Numbered from the stretch's first letter, positions 1 to 8,022 are shown. The stretch: DNA of 35,509 nt from an uncultured Prevotellaceae bacterium (GCA_945865175.1 CAMBDA010000032.1:1-35509); one strand, 5' to 3'. Notes: generated from the sequence alone by a model not told the origin. Numbers and translations are program-made.

Positions 1-4
1 CAAA

Positions 5-46
5 AGTGGGTGGATTAGACCGCTCCGAGTGGGTGGACATGCTCCG
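5..46. repeat. Short tandem repeat, possible end of a mobile element
   Basis: AGTGGGTGGA occurs at 5-14 and again at 28-37. Each copy is followed a few bases later by GCTCCG (22-27 and 41-46). Two near-tandem copies of a bipartite motif are typical of the multiple terminal repeats of some insertion sequences such as the IS21 family, but no transposase is visible and the window edge cuts the region. The element identity is inference only. Confidence 0.3.
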
Positions 47-104
47 TTTTCGCCATATAGTTTGCAAGATTGTCAGCTTTTGACTGAATTTCTGTCATAC
101 TCAT
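15..104 (-). CDS. Possible very small protein or gene tail (29 aa)
   Basis: A minus-strand frame starts at an ATG at 104 and ends in TAA at 15. The same frame stays open upstream to about 206 without another good start, so it could be the tail of a larger lost gene. A promoter-like TACCTTTG lies upstream at 184-191. I recognise no family. The overlap with the tandem repeat at 5-46 makes a real gene doubtful. Confidence 0.12.
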   Translation of the reverse strand: MSMTEIQSKADNLANYMAKTEHVHPLGAV

Positions 105-183
105 GTCTATTTCGTCTACCTTCCTTTGCACCCACCAATGATTTGCAGCGTCAACTCCGAGGTGGTATCGAAGTTTGACGCTG

Positions 184-216
184 CAAAGGTAATACGTCTT
201 TCGCTAATAAAACCAA
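184..216 (-). promoter_or_regulatory. Candidate Bacteroidetes-type promoter reading left
   Basis: On the minus strand TTGG (216-213) is followed by 21 bp and TACCTTTG (191-184), matching the TAnnTTTG -7 element with an imperfect -33 element. It lies downstream of the WYL gene and points at the window edge, so it would serve whatever lies left of position 1 or the small frame at 15-104. Confidence 0.35.
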
Positions 217-230
217 GTAGTCGAGTGTAT

Positions 231-257
231 AATGGTTCCTTACTATTTGGAACCATT
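231..257 (-). terminator. Hairpin downstream of the WYL gene
   Basis: AATGGTTCC at 231-239 pairs perfectly with GGAACCATT at 249-257 around a 9-nt loop, 11 nt beyond the stop codon of the WYL gene. There is no clear U-tract, so termination strength is uncertain. Position and perfect stem are the only support. Confidence 0.45.
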
Positions 258-268
258 CCACTATTCTT

Positions 269-1384
269 TTATGGGTATAATGTGGCTAATTTATGCACCC
301 GTTGTGCCATTTCTTCTCTAACAGATTCTGGTGAAATCACCTCCAATCCTGCTCCCATCTGTAGTATGCGACCATAGAACTCGTTGTTCGGTTCTACATC
401 AACAGAGAACTCTGCATACTCACCATCGTCATACTTGCCGAAAGGTTTCACAAGAGTATAACTTCGATGAAGGGGCTTCGTGTCCATTAACTTAAATATT
501 TTATGTATATGCGCGCGTATTATAATATGCTCCTTCTCTGCATCTTTTACGTGACTTACGCCAACGATGTTCTTGAAGAACCCATCATAGAAATGCTTCG
601 GTGCTGCCACATATTCTACTCTTGATCTCTCACGAGGCTTTGATAGTATTCTGTCAAGAGGTACGTTGTAGCCATTTTCCGGTACCCTTCCTTCTGCATG
701 ACCGAACAGATGCCATCTGCCATTATATTCCTTTAGGTAGTGGGGATGGAACAGCAGCGTTACCTCTTCCTCATCGTATGGCTTGTAGTCAATCTCCAAA
801 ACCATTTTGTTGGTGATGGCTTCATACAGCGATGGCAGATACTCAATATTAGTCAAGATGCGGTCAAGGCTTGCGCTTATTACCTGTTCTCCTTTCTGGC
901 GCTTCTTCCTTATCGCTAAAATATCATGACAGTTCTTGAAGAAGTACTCCAACCAGGGCATTGGCATCAAACCAGCTGAATCTTGGCAGAACTTCCAATA
1001 TTGGTTAAGATTATCTATTGTTTTTGCAACTTGCATGTCAGCAAGAGGATTATCATTTTCCCCAACGTACCTAAACCTTTTGCTCCTGTTGTTACCTTCC
1101 TCTTCAATGCAATTGTCACCCATTCTTTCTCTGATGGCATTGCAAACCTCAGGGAAAGCCTTCTTCAATTCTCTTATGCCTTTTTTCTTCTCATCATCAT
1201 CTTTTGAATATTCGTAGTATTTTGATATTGAGTATTCTAAATCGTCAGCAGAATTTAAGTCCAAATACTCAGCTAATACATCTGCATAAGTTACCCATCG
1301 GCGACTCATAAGCCACCGATAGGTAATATCTGCAAATTGAGCTTTATAGCTTTCGCCGTCAAAGAGGTTCTTGCGATTTACCAT
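269..1384 (-). CDS. WYL-domain transcriptional regulator
   Basis: A 371-aa protein of the helix-turn-helix plus WYL regulator group. The N-terminal part (about residues 10-90) carries a DNA-binding-like helical segment (SRRWVTYADVLAEYLDL). The centre and C-terminus hold a WYL domain whose signature appears as GRWHLFG, followed by a WCX-like end. WYL domains are known to sense nucleic acid or nucleotide ligands and often regulate DNA-damage or anti-phage loci. I place the start at the ATG at 1384 because it overlaps the upstream stop codon (TAATG), indicating translational coupling. A GTG at 1411 is in frame but would enter the upstream gene. It is the last gene of an XRE - DUF3825 - WYL array in AT-rich DNA next to a tRNA, consistent with an acquired accessory locus. 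Its target is unknown; autoregulation is possible. Confidence 0.8.
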   Translation of the reverse strand: MVNRKNLFDGESYKAQFADITYRWLMSRRWVTYADVLAEYLDLNSADDLEYSISKYYEYSKDDDEKKKGIRELKKAFPEVCNAIRERMGDNCIEEEGNNRSKRFRYVGENDNPLADMQVAKTIDNLNQYWKFCQDSAGLMPMPWLEYFFKNCHDILAIRKKRQKGEQVISASLDRILTNIEYLPSLYEAITNKMVLEIDYKPYDEEEVTLLFHPHYLKEYNGRWHLFGHAEGRVPENGYNVPLDRILSKPRERSRVEYVAAPKHFYDGFFKNIVGVSHVKDAEKEHIIIRAHIHKIFKLMDTKPLHRSYTLVKPFGKYDDGEYAEFSVDVEPNNEFYGRILQMGAGLEVISPESVREEMAQRVHKLATLYP

Positions 1385-1878
1385 TACTTTATCATTCGAG
1401 GATTTAACCACGATTCCTCTGGTTTAGCAACAAGTCTTGCATCTTGATAGACTTCATCCAACCCTAAAATTGTTTCTGGTGTATAAACTCTTTCGTTAGC
1501 ATGTGGAGTAAGAACCAATGCAAAGTCAGGCTGAGAAGTATAAGAAGTTTCAAGATATATAGGCATAAGTAATTGAATACGATGTGCCGTTGGATAATAC
1601 ATCGGTATGATGAACTTATAATTTCTTTGTGCAATCTTTGTTGCGAATTTTATTGCGTTGTCCATCTTTTGACCCAGGTCTTCAGCTTCAAGATCCTTAT
1701 ATTTATCAGGGAAGCGTTCAATTCTTTGTACTCTTATGTGCTCATATTTTGAAAAGTTGTGGTCAATATCCCATTCGCTGTGAAACACAATTTCATTTAT
1801 GTCCTCAAAGAACTTGGGAGGCAATGGTTCGTAATTCTCAAATCCGAGTTGGCGAAGAGAAACTTTTGATGGACACAA
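1384..1878 (-). pseudogene. DUF3825-domain protein, probably N-terminally truncated
   Basis: The 164-aa frame resembles the C-terminal part of DUF3825 proteins: MYYPTAHRIQLLMPIYLE, DFALVLTP and a final block ILGLDEVYQDARLVAKP ending in SWL. DUF3825 has no established function. The only available starts are a TTG at 1878 or codons just upstream, and an in-frame TAA lies a few codons before it. The helix-turn-helix fragment at 1838-2038 overlaps it in another frame. The simplest reading is a former HTH-DUF3825 protein, or two genes, broken by a frameshift or deletion near 1880. The downstream WYL start overlaps its stop by one base. It could still be translated from TTG, so pseudogene status is moderate confidence; family assignment comes from motif memory, not a search. 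Confidence 0.5.
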
Positions 1879-2038
1879 GATTACAAATTATCTCTCGTCC
1901 TCCTAACAATAGAACGTCACCCATGATGGTGCACCACTTGGAAACCGTTACGGGATCCTTCCCTAATTGGCCAGCAAGCCAGACGCCAGTTTTACCAGCA
2001 TCAGCCAATGCTCCTTTGATTCTATTCAGATTTTCCAT
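1838..2038 (-). pseudogene. XRE-type helix-turn-helix fragment
   Basis: The first 37 residues (MENLNRIKGALADAG, then WLAGQLGKDPVTVSKWCT) are a clear XRE/Cro HTH start: helix 1, turn, and recognition helix GKDPVTVSKW. From residue 38 the sequence (IMGDVLLLGG) no longer looks like the expected remainder of the domain (usually a QPSLETL-type helix and a VDVREL-type end), and the frame runs 41 nt into the DUF3825 frame. This suggests deletion or rearrangement inside the domain. A good -7 promoter element (TATCTTTG, 2068-2061) lies 22 nt upstream of the ATG at 2038, so transcription probably still occurs. It would be the first gene of the XRE - DUF3825 - WYL transcript. An intact but unusual small regulator is the alternative. 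Confidence 0.5.
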
Positions 2039-2060
2039 GAAAATTTCTTGATGTTTGATG

Positions 2061-2068
2061 CAAAGATA
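2061..2068 (-). promoter_or_regulatory. -7 promoter element of the XRE/DUF3825/WYL array
   Basis: TATCTTTG on the minus strand fits TAnnTTTG and sits 22 nt before the ATG at 2038. Upstream sequence is T-rich, but I see no perfect TTTG at the ideal distance. Confidence 0.5.
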
Positions 2069-2147
2069 TTAAAAAACATTAAAAACACGATTACAACCGA
2101 CGTAATTCCTTTATTTTAGCTTGATTTTTAACAATATTTGCACATGA

Positions 2148-2380
2148 GTTCATGTAATAGATGCCATTGAAGGCGTGTATGTCAGTGATGCGAATGCCCC
2201 AGAAAGCAATAATGAATCAAGTGGTCAGACAGACAACTTTACAGAAACCTTACAGAAGTAGACAAAAAAAATGTTGAGCTATTAGTATCTGACAAGTTCA
2301 TTACAACCACACAGATGGCAATCCTGAAAGATAAATCATGCCAAACTATTGCGACGAGAATAAAGGAACTGCAAGAATGA
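2148..2380 (+). pseudogene. Remnant of a lost gene (frameshifted C-terminal fragment)
   Basis: Two overlapping plus-strand frames look like one protein tail split by a frameshift near 2250. Frame A (2148-2258) reads IEGVYVSDANAPESNNESS and continues to a stop. Frame B (about 2249-2380) reads LTEVDKKNVELLVSDKF, then ITTTQMAILKDKSCQTIA, and ends in KELQE. Neither has a credible start. The frame B tail resembles a C-terminal winged helix (turn, ITTTQMA helix, KELQE helix) like those ending AlbA/RecG-related proteins, but this is only a resemblance. Such a remnant fits decayed mobile DNA beside the tRNA. It may also be chance, since the region is short and AT-rich. Confidence 0.3.
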
Positions 2381-2388
2381 GGCGTCGT

Positions 2389-2520
2389 TTAGCGAAAAGG
2401 ACTAGACGAAGGAGGCTTCTGGGAAATTCTCCAATAAACTTCTTTGTCTCTGGTGGCGTAACCAATAAACGACTTTAGTTTGCGGAACCCCTCCTTGTTG
2501 TGGTACCGTGTTTCACGGCT
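2389..2520 (-). pseudogene. Remnant of an unrecognised gene
   Basis: A minus-strand frame of 43 codons without a start codon reads SRETRYHNKEGFRKLKSF then IGYATRDKEVYWRIS before ending at a TAA. Its composition (basic and aromatic residues, protein-like) suggests the tail of a real gene rather than random DNA. I do not recognise the family. The rest of 2040-2700 contains no intact gene; it holds these two remnants, three copies of AGGTCAC near 2608-2653, and the tRNA terminator. Confidence 0.25.
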
Positions 2521-2656
2521 TCATCATAGAGAAAAGGTGCCATTGGTTATTTTCGCTTGGTAATTGAAATGACGCTCAATTACTAATCATTTCATGAAAT
2601 ATCAAAAGGTCACGGGAGATGAGTTTTGTCCCGAAAAGGTCACTTGAAGGTCACTA

Positions 2657-2694
2657 ATAAAAAAAAAGCAGTTAAGTTTTTGGCTTACCTGCTT
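2657..2694 (-). terminator. Rho-independent terminator of the tRNA gene
   Basis: Reading the minus strand, AAGCAG (2694-2689) and AAG pair with CTT and CTGCTT (2671-2666) with a small internal mismatch, followed directly by a run of T residues (A-run at 2659-2667 on the plus strand). It lies 12 nt after the tRNA 3' end. Confidence 0.75.
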
Positions 2695-2705
2695 GATTTT
2701 CAGTG

Positions 2706-2779
2706 TGGACCAGCTAGGGCTTGAACCTAGGACCTCCAGATTATGAGTCTGTTGCTCTAACCAACTGAGCTACAAGTCC
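2706..2779 (-). tRNA. tRNA with CAU anticodon, probably elongator tRNA-Met
   Basis: A 74-nt cloverleaf on the minus strand: acceptor GGACTTG with CTGGTCC (one T-T mismatch), D arm GCTC/GAGC, anticodon loop CTCATAA (anticodon CAT), T arm CTAGG-TTCAAGC-CCTAG with a perfect 5-bp stem. CCA is not encoded. The paired G1-C72 argues against initiator tRNA. A lysidine-modified tRNA-Ile (CAU) shares this anticodon and cannot be excluded by eye. It has its own promoter and terminator. Its 3' end faces the AT-rich accessory segment at 1-2.7 kb, the usual side for integration of tRNA-targeting elements. Confidence 0.92.
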
Positions 2780-2817
2780 GATGCAAGAAAGGCATGGATA
2801 GCCCCACTTTTGCGATG

Positions 2818-2849
2818 CAAAGTTAGGTATTTCCCCGGAAATATGCAAA
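2818..2849 (-). promoter_or_regulatory. tRNA gene promoter
   Basis: On the minus strand TTTG (2849-2846), exactly 20 bp, then TAACTTTG (2825-2818), a full match to the Bacteroidetes sigma-ABfr consensus, 38 nt upstream of the mature tRNA 5' end. It is back-to-back with the ribF promoter. Confidence 0.75.
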
Positions 2850-2864
2850 TGAATGGATGGAAAA

Positions 2865-2896
2865 TTTGTGAATCACACATCTTTTGTCTAATTTTG
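2865..2896 (+). promoter_or_regulatory. ribF promoter
   Basis: TTTG (2865-2868), exactly 20 bp, then TAATTTTG (2889-2896) matches the Bacteroidetes consensus. The ribF ATG at 2906 begins only 9 nt after the -7 element, so the 5' leader should be only a few nucleotides long or absent. Confidence 0.75.
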
Positions 2897-2905
2897 CAAC
2901 CCGAA

Positions 2906-3787
2906 ATGAGCACAATTACAGCAACCATAGGTTTTTTTGACGGTGTGCACCGCGGACATCAGTATCTGATAAGGCAGGTGACCGAAACCGCCCGGAGGGA
3001 GGGCGGAAAGAGCCTCATCGTGACCATGCACCCCCATCCCAAAGCCATCGTGCAGCCCGGCCATGAACCGCGCCTGCTCACCCTCCCCGACGAGAAGATG
3101 GCCCTGCTACACGCCACAGGCGCAGACAGGGTGGAGATGCTGCATTTCAGCAGGCAGATGAGCCTGCTATCGGCACAGGAATTCATGCAAAAGGTGCTGA
3201 AAGAGCAGTTCCACGTGGACACCCTGGTGATGGGCTACGAACACCAGTTCGGCCACGGGGGTGGCACTCTGGAGCAATACCGGGCATGGGGACGGGCCTG
3301 CGGCATAGAGGTGGTGAGGGCCCACGAAATGGAGGGAGAACACGTGAGCAGCAGTGTGGTGCGGCACAGGCTGGAAGAAGGCGACATAAGCCAGGCCAAC
3401 CGTATGCTGGGCCGGCGGTACAGCATGGAAGGGACCGTGGTGAAAGGCCACCAGATAGGGCGCACGCTGGGATTCCCCACGGCTAACATCGAAGTGCCTG
3501 AGGAGAAGCTGGTGCCGGCACGCGGTGTGTATGCCACATGGGTTGTACTGCCCGGCGGGAACAGATACAAGGGCATGCTCAACATCGGCAGGCGCCCCAC
3601 ACTGGACAACGGGGAGGAGATCACCATCGAGGTGCATATCATGGACTTCCAGGGAGACATCTACCGGCAGCGGCTGGAGCTGCAACTGGAGGAAAGGCTG
3701 AGAGCGGAGCGGCGCTTCGGTTCGCTGGAAGAACTGCGCAGCCAGCTGGCCAGCGACGCCCTGCAGGCACGCCGCCTGCTGGAATAG
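2906..3787 (+). CDS. ribF: Bifunctional riboflavin kinase / FAD synthetase
   Basis: A 293-aa cytoplasmic enzyme that phosphorylates riboflavin to FMN and adenylylates FMN to FAD. The N-terminal adenylyltransferase domain (about residues 1-150) opens with the nucleotide-binding motif GFFDGVHRGHQ at residues 8-18. The C-terminal riboflavin kinase domain (about 165-290) begins GTVVKGHQIGRTLGFPTANI, containing the PTAN motif. The length is slightly short for the family because the N-terminus starts almost directly at the first motif. I reject the longer in-frame start at 2810: the promoter at 2865-2896 would put that codon upstream of transcription. This leaves a nearly leaderless mRNA. The gene is monocistronic, separated from the convergent GH2 gene by a strong hairpin. 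Confidence 0.93.
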   Translation: MSTITATIGFFDGVHRGHQYLIRQVTETARREGGKSLIVTMHPHPKAIVQPGHEPRLLTLPDEKMALLHATGADRVEMLHFSRQMSLLSAQEFMQKVLKEQFHVDTLVMGYEHQFGHGGGTLEQYRAWGRACGIEVVRAHEMEGEHVSSSVVRHRLEEGDISQANRMLGRRYSMEGTVVKGHQIGRTLGFPTANIEVPEEKLVPARGVYATWVVLPGGNRYKGMLNIGRRPTLDNGEEITIEVHIMDFQGDIYRQRLELQLEERLRAERRFGSLEELRSQLASDALQARRLLE

Positions 3788-3827
3788 AGGCTCCGGCACA
3801 CTTCCGGAAAAGGGGGATAAGACAGCA

Positions 3828-3870
3828 CAAAGGGTCCCGAACCGTTCTCTCACTGGTTCGGGACCCTTTG
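3828..3870. terminator. Bidirectional terminator between ribF and the GH2 gene
   Basis: AAAGGGTCCCGAACC (3829-3843) pairs perfectly with GGTTCGGGACCCTTT (3855-3869) around an 11-nt loop; a C-G pair extends it outward. It lies between two convergent stop codons and has A/T-rich flanks within the stem ends, so it can serve both strands. Confidence 0.85.
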
Positions 3871-3891
3871 CCAATCGTATTTACAGGCGTC

Positions 3892-6800
3892 CTATTCGGC
3901 CAGCACCGTAAACTCGGCACCGCTGGCGAAGTCCTGGCCGTCCTGGCTACTGAGCGCAGTGAAACGGAGGTAGCGGGCCTTCTGGGGCTTGTCGAAGGTC
4001 ACCTTCTTCTCCTTGGCATTGTTCTCAAACTCGCCCTGGCACACCGTGTCGCCCCAGTTCTTGCCGTCCATGCTGAGCTGCACCTTATAGCCCTTGATGT
4101 GGCCGTTGCGGCTGTCCTGGCGAGGCAGATAGGTGAAGCCCTTGATGGTCTTGGCCTCTCCACAGTCGAAGTCCACCCAGTGGGGGTACTTGGGCACGGT
4201 GATGCTGTACATCGTGTGCCAGATGGTGGCAGGATTGCCGTCCACGAGGTTCTTGGCCACCTCGCCGCCGGGGCCCTCCTCGCTGCTCACATAGGCCACC
4301 TCAACAGGTACATTCTCTATGCGGCCGAAGGTGGCGGTGGTCTTTACGGATTCCTCGCCTTCATACCATGCGGTGACAACGCCACCCTCGCGCAGGCGCA
4401 GTTCCTGGCCGGCCGTCACCATCTGGGGCTTGCCTGCCTTCTTGCTGCCCGTGGGCTGGACGGTGTAGCATATCTGGCGGCCGCTCTTGTCGTTCTGGTC
4501 ACCAAGGATGGAGAGCACACCGGCACGGTCACGCACGATGGTGACAGGACACAGATTGGAGGTCTGCACGCGCACACGCTCAGCCAGATTGTCCTTGCTG
4601 ACAGGACGGATGACAAAGCCCATTTGGTGGAGGGCACCCCGCACGCGGTCTTTGCCCAGAGGACCGCCCTGTCCGCAGCTGTTGCCGCCAAGGCCGGTCA
4701 CCTGACAGTCGAGGTGGAGATAGTTGCCATCGCTCTGAGGCAGTTCGTGGGGATGAGAGGCCAGTGTCATCTGCAGGGCGCTCCAGGGCAGGGCCGATGT
4801 GCTCATACGGCGCTCATAGTCGGCCACAAAGGCCAGACCGTCGCCCTGCTTGTCGGTGAGTGCACACCAGCTCACCTCCTCGCGGTTGCCCATGCTCTGG
4901 GGCTTGGCGAAATTGACGAACTGCTGCTCTACGGTGCTGCTATAGCGGCCGAAGAAAGAGCCGGTCTTGCGGTCGGCATAGTTGTTGAGCGGGCCACGAC
5001 CATAATAAGTATACTGGTTGTACTGGCGAGGCAACTTCACCACATAGCCCAGACGGGGCAGAGGCAGGCTGGCATCGCTGCTGACAATGCTGCTCACGAG
5101 GTTGATGCTGCCGTCGGGATAAACCGTATAGCGCTGTGTGGTGGTGAAATGGAACTCATCCTCGCCCATCTCCTTGCCTTGCTTTATCTCAATGATAGGC
5201 TCACCGGCCTTGCCCGGACGGTGCACGGCCTGTCCGTGGTGGGTGGCCTGGCTGCGCACGGTGTATACGATGCTCACGCTGCCGTCCTTTTCACGGATGA
5301 CCACGGGAGCCTCCTGCGCCGTGTGCCTGAGGTCGTAAAGGCCGTTCTGGAACCACTGGTTCCATGCCCAGTTGTCGTTGTCCACAGGAGCGCGGAAGGC
5401 ATCCAATTTGGGGCCGTTTCCGTCCTCGATGAGGGCATGGCCGTCCGCCATATAGGCACGTATGCTACCGTCTGCGTTGTCAAAGGCTACCTTGAAACCA
5501 TTGCCGCCGGTGACGCGGATGGCCTCGGGGGTCTGCTCCACAGTGAGCTCGCCACCGTTCGTGGCCACCTGGGCGATAGGCTTGTAGGGGCTTTTGGCCG
5601 CACCCTGGCGGAACTCGAACTGCTCTGCCATCTGCACATAGCCCTTCTTTGCCCAAGGCATGTCCTGGGGAAGGAGGAAGTCCACCTCGATGGTCACCTG
5701 TTCCCATCCACTGCGGGCAAATATCTGGGTGGGAATCTGCACCTTGCGTGCGCTACGGGGAGCCAGTCCCTTTACGCCGGGCAGGGTGCCCTCTTCCATC
5801 ACCTGGCCTTCCTGGGAAACGCGGTATACCACATCGCAGGCGAGCGGTTCGAAATAGTTCTTGTTGAAGATTTCCACCGTTGTGTTGTCGCCGGCCAGTT
5901 TCACGCCCACGTTCTGGTAGACCTTCTTCACCTCATAGTACTGGGGTTTGGGTGTGAGGTCGGGCAGCATGATGCCGTTCATGCAGAACATGCCGTCGTT
6001 GGGCCAGTCGCCATGGTCGCCGCCGTAGCCCAGATACTTCACGCCCTGGGGCGTATAGGTGTCAATGGCCTGGTCCACCCAGTCCCAGATGGCCGCTCCA
6101 CAGAAGAAATTGGTGCTCTCCATGGCCTCCCAGTAGTCCACCAGGTTGCCCAGCGAGTTTCCCATGGAATGGGCGTATTCAGAGATGTGGTAGGGGTATT
6201 TCACGCCGGCCTTTCCCTTGGCCACCTCCTGCACCCACGATACGGAAGGGTACTGGTTGGAGCCCATGTCCACGATGTCGTTGTTGCGCTCATACTGCAC
6301 GGGACGGCTGGTGTCGTAGTCCTTGATGGCCTGATAGGCTGCCACGAAGTTGTCGCCGGGACCGGCCTCGTTGCCCAGACTCCAGATGACGATGGACGGC
6401 GCATTCACATGAGCGCGCACCATCTCCATGTTGCGGGCGATGTGGGCATTGCGCCACTCCTTGGGATGGGACAGCGATGCCTCTCCGTAGTAGTATTCGT
6501 GGCTCTCGATGTTGGCCTCATCCTCCAGATAGAGACCGTACTTGTCGGTGAGGTAGTACCAGTAGGGGTCGTTGGCATAGTGGCTCAGACGCACATGATT
6601 GATGTTGCCGCGCTTCATCAGGAACACCTCCTCTTGCATCTGGGCATGCGTGATGGCATGACCGCGCGAGGGATTGGTTTCGTGGCGGTTCACGCCCTTC
6701 AGTTTCACAGGCTTGTCGTTGACATAGAAATAGCGGCCTGCCAGCCCGAACTCATCGTCCTGGGCCGCTGTCTGGCGGATTTGCACAGTGCGCACACCAA

Positions 6801-7962
6801 AATAGGTGCTGGTACGGTCGAGCACACGGCCCTTCTTGTCCTTCAGCTCTGCCACCAGCACATAGCGGTAGGGAGCCTCGGCGCTCCACAGGCGGGGCTG
6901 CTCCATCTGGAACTCGGAATGGTTGCCAAGCGTGGTGCCCTTCATCACCTTGTCGAGTGCAGCGGTGGCCTCCTTTACGGCATCGGATGTGGCATCGCCG
7001 TACAGTTCTACGGGATAGATGGTATAGGCTATTGTGTGGTCCTTGAGGTCCTTCTTGCCCAGATTGCGCACCTCGGCATCCACGGTGAGGGTGGCCTGCT
7101 GGCCGGCAATGGAGGCCGTGCGCACGGCCAGGTCGCGGATTTCAGCCTCCGGCACACTGGTGAGATAGGTGCTGCGGATGATGCCCGGCAGGCGGAACAT
7201 GTCCTGCGCCTCCAGGAAGGAAGCGTCGCTGTTGCGATACACCTCCACGGCCACCATGTTCTCGCCCTCGGTCAGGAGGTCGGTGATGTCGAAGCGTGCG
7301 GTGTTGCGGCTGTTCTTGCTGAAGCCCACATAGCGGCCGTTGATCCATAGATAGAAGAAACTGTCCACACCGTCGAAGTTGATGAACACGTGGCGTCCTT
7401 TCCATTCGGCCGGCACGGTGAATGTGCGGCGATAGGAACCCACCTCGTTGGGGTACTTGTAGGTGGTGTAGCGCGTGTCGGAGGGTACACGCATCACGCC
7501 CTTCTTCCAGTCGTCCACAGCCACCTGATGGTAGAAGATTACCGGCTGGTTCACATAGATGGGCACACCGTACTTCATGGTGCCGTCGGTCTGCAGTCCC
7601 TGTACGTTCCAGCATCCCGGCACCTCGATGTTGTCCCACGAGGTGACGTCATAATCCGCCTTGAAGAAGTCGGCCGGCCGTTTGTCGGGCGAGGGCACCC
7701 AATGGAATTTCCACTGGCCGTCGAGCGTCTGGTAATAGGTGGATGCCGTGGGCATCACCTGTCTGGCCTGCTCAGCGGTGGCAAAATGAAACATGTAGGC
7801 CTGCGGCTGCTCCTTGCCCAAAGAGAGTCTTTCGGGCGACTGCCATTCGTTGCCCTGCGGGGCTTCCTGCCTTCCGTAGTCAAAACCTTCCAGGAGGTTT
7901 TCTTGTGCCGAGAGGTTCATACCGACCAAAAGGCACAGTGAGGTGATAGTTTGTTTAAGCAT
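3892..7962 (-). CDS. Secreted GH2 beta-galactosidase with C-terminal F5/8-type domain
   Basis: A 1356-aa glycoside hydrolase family 2 enzyme, likely releasing beta-linked galactose from glycans in the periplasm or at the cell surface. The signal peptide is MLKQTITSLCLLVGMNLSAQ. Then come the sugar-binding jelly roll (about 60-235), an Ig-like domain, the TIM barrel, further beta domains including the LacZ-type small-chain region, and a final F5/8 type C-like domain (last about 140 residues, from YVSSEEGPGG, including NLVDGNPATIWHT). The predicted acid/base is Glu532 in WSLGNEAGPG and the nucleophile Glu595 in SEYAHSMGNS. It is longer than LacZ (about 1024 aa) mainly because of the added C-terminal domain. 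I chose the ATG at 7962 because it starts the signal peptide; the in-frame upstream extension (to 8025) has no signal and crosses the promoter. Galactosidase specificity within GH2 is inferred. Confidence 0.92.
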   Translation of the reverse strand: MLKQTITSLCLLVGMNLSAQENLLEGFDYGRQEAPQGNEWQSPERLSLGKEQPQAYMFHFATAEQARQVMPTASTYYQTLDGQWKFHWVPSPDKRPADFFKADYDVTSWDNIEVPGCWNVQGLQTDGTMKYGVPIYVNQPVIFYHQVAVDDWKKGVMRVPSDTRYTTYKYPNEVGSYRRTFTVPAEWKGRHVFINFDGVDSFFYLWINGRYVGFSKNSRNTARFDITDLLTEGENMVAVEVYRNSDASFLEAQDMFRLPGIIRSTYLTSVPEAEIRDLAVRTASIAGQQATLTVDAEVRNLGKKDLKDHTIAYTIYPVELYGDATSDAVKEATAALDKVMKGTTLGNHSEFQMEQPRLWSAEAPYRYVLVAELKDKKGRVLDRTSTYFGVRTVQIRQTAAQDDEFGLAGRYFYVNDKPVKLKGVNRHETNPSRGHAITHAQMQEEVFLMKRGNINHVRLSHYANDPYWYYLTDKYGLYLEDEANIESHEYYYGEASLSHPKEWRNAHIARNMEMVRAHVNAPSIVIWSLGNEAGPGDNFVAAYQAIKDYDTSRPVQYERNNDIVDMGSNQYPSVSWVQEVAKGKAGVKYPYHISEYAHSMGNSLGNLVDYWEAMESTNFFCGAAIWDWVDQAIDTYTPQGVKYLGYGGDHGDWPNDGMFCMNGIMLPDLTPKPQYYEVKKVYQNVGVKLAGDNTTVEIFNKNYFEPLACDVVYRVSQEGQVMEEGTLPGVKGLAPRSARKVQIPTQIFARSGWEQVTIEVDFLLPQDMPWAKKGYVQMAEQFEFRQGAAKSPYKPIAQVATNGGELTVEQTPEAIRVTGGNGFKVAFDNADGSIRAYMADGHALIEDGNGPKLDAFRAPVDNDNWAWNQWFQNGLYDLRHTAQEAPVVIREKDGSVSIVYTVRSQATHHGQAVHRPGKAGEPIIEIKQGKEMGEDEFHFTTTQRYTVYPDGSINLVSSIVSSDASLPLPRLGYVVKLPRQYNQYTYYGRGPLNNYADRKTGSFFGRYSSTVEQQFVNFAKPQSMGNREEVSWCALTDKQGDGLAFVADYERRMSTSALPWSALQMTLASHPHELPQSDGNYLHLDCQVTGLGGNSCGQGGPLGKDRVRGALHQMGFVIRPVSKDNLAERVRVQTSNLCPVTIVRDRAGVLSILGDQNDKSGRQICYTVQPTGSKKAGKPQMVTAGQELRLREGGVVTAWYEGEESVKTTATFGRIENVPVEVAYVSSEEGPGGEVAKNLVDGNPATIWHTMYSITVPKYPHWVDFDCGEAKTIKGFTYLPRQDSRNGHIKGYKVQLSMDGKNWGDTVCQGEFENNAKEKKVTFDKPQKARYLRFTALSSQDGQDFASGAEFTVLAE

Positions 7963-8022
7963 ATTATTGGTTTTTGGTGTTTTCGATGCGCATTTTGTTT
8001 GTATTTGGGTGACTATTGGCCA

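Noticed and set aside
2810..2905. Longer N-terminus for ribF
   Set aside because: The added residues match no RibF N-terminus and would start upstream of the promoter.
3538..7350. A 1270-codon plus-strand open frame antisense to the GH2 gene
   Set aside because: It mirrors the GC-rich codon usage of the real gene, shows no protein motifs, and overlaps a clear family member with signal peptide and catalytic residues.
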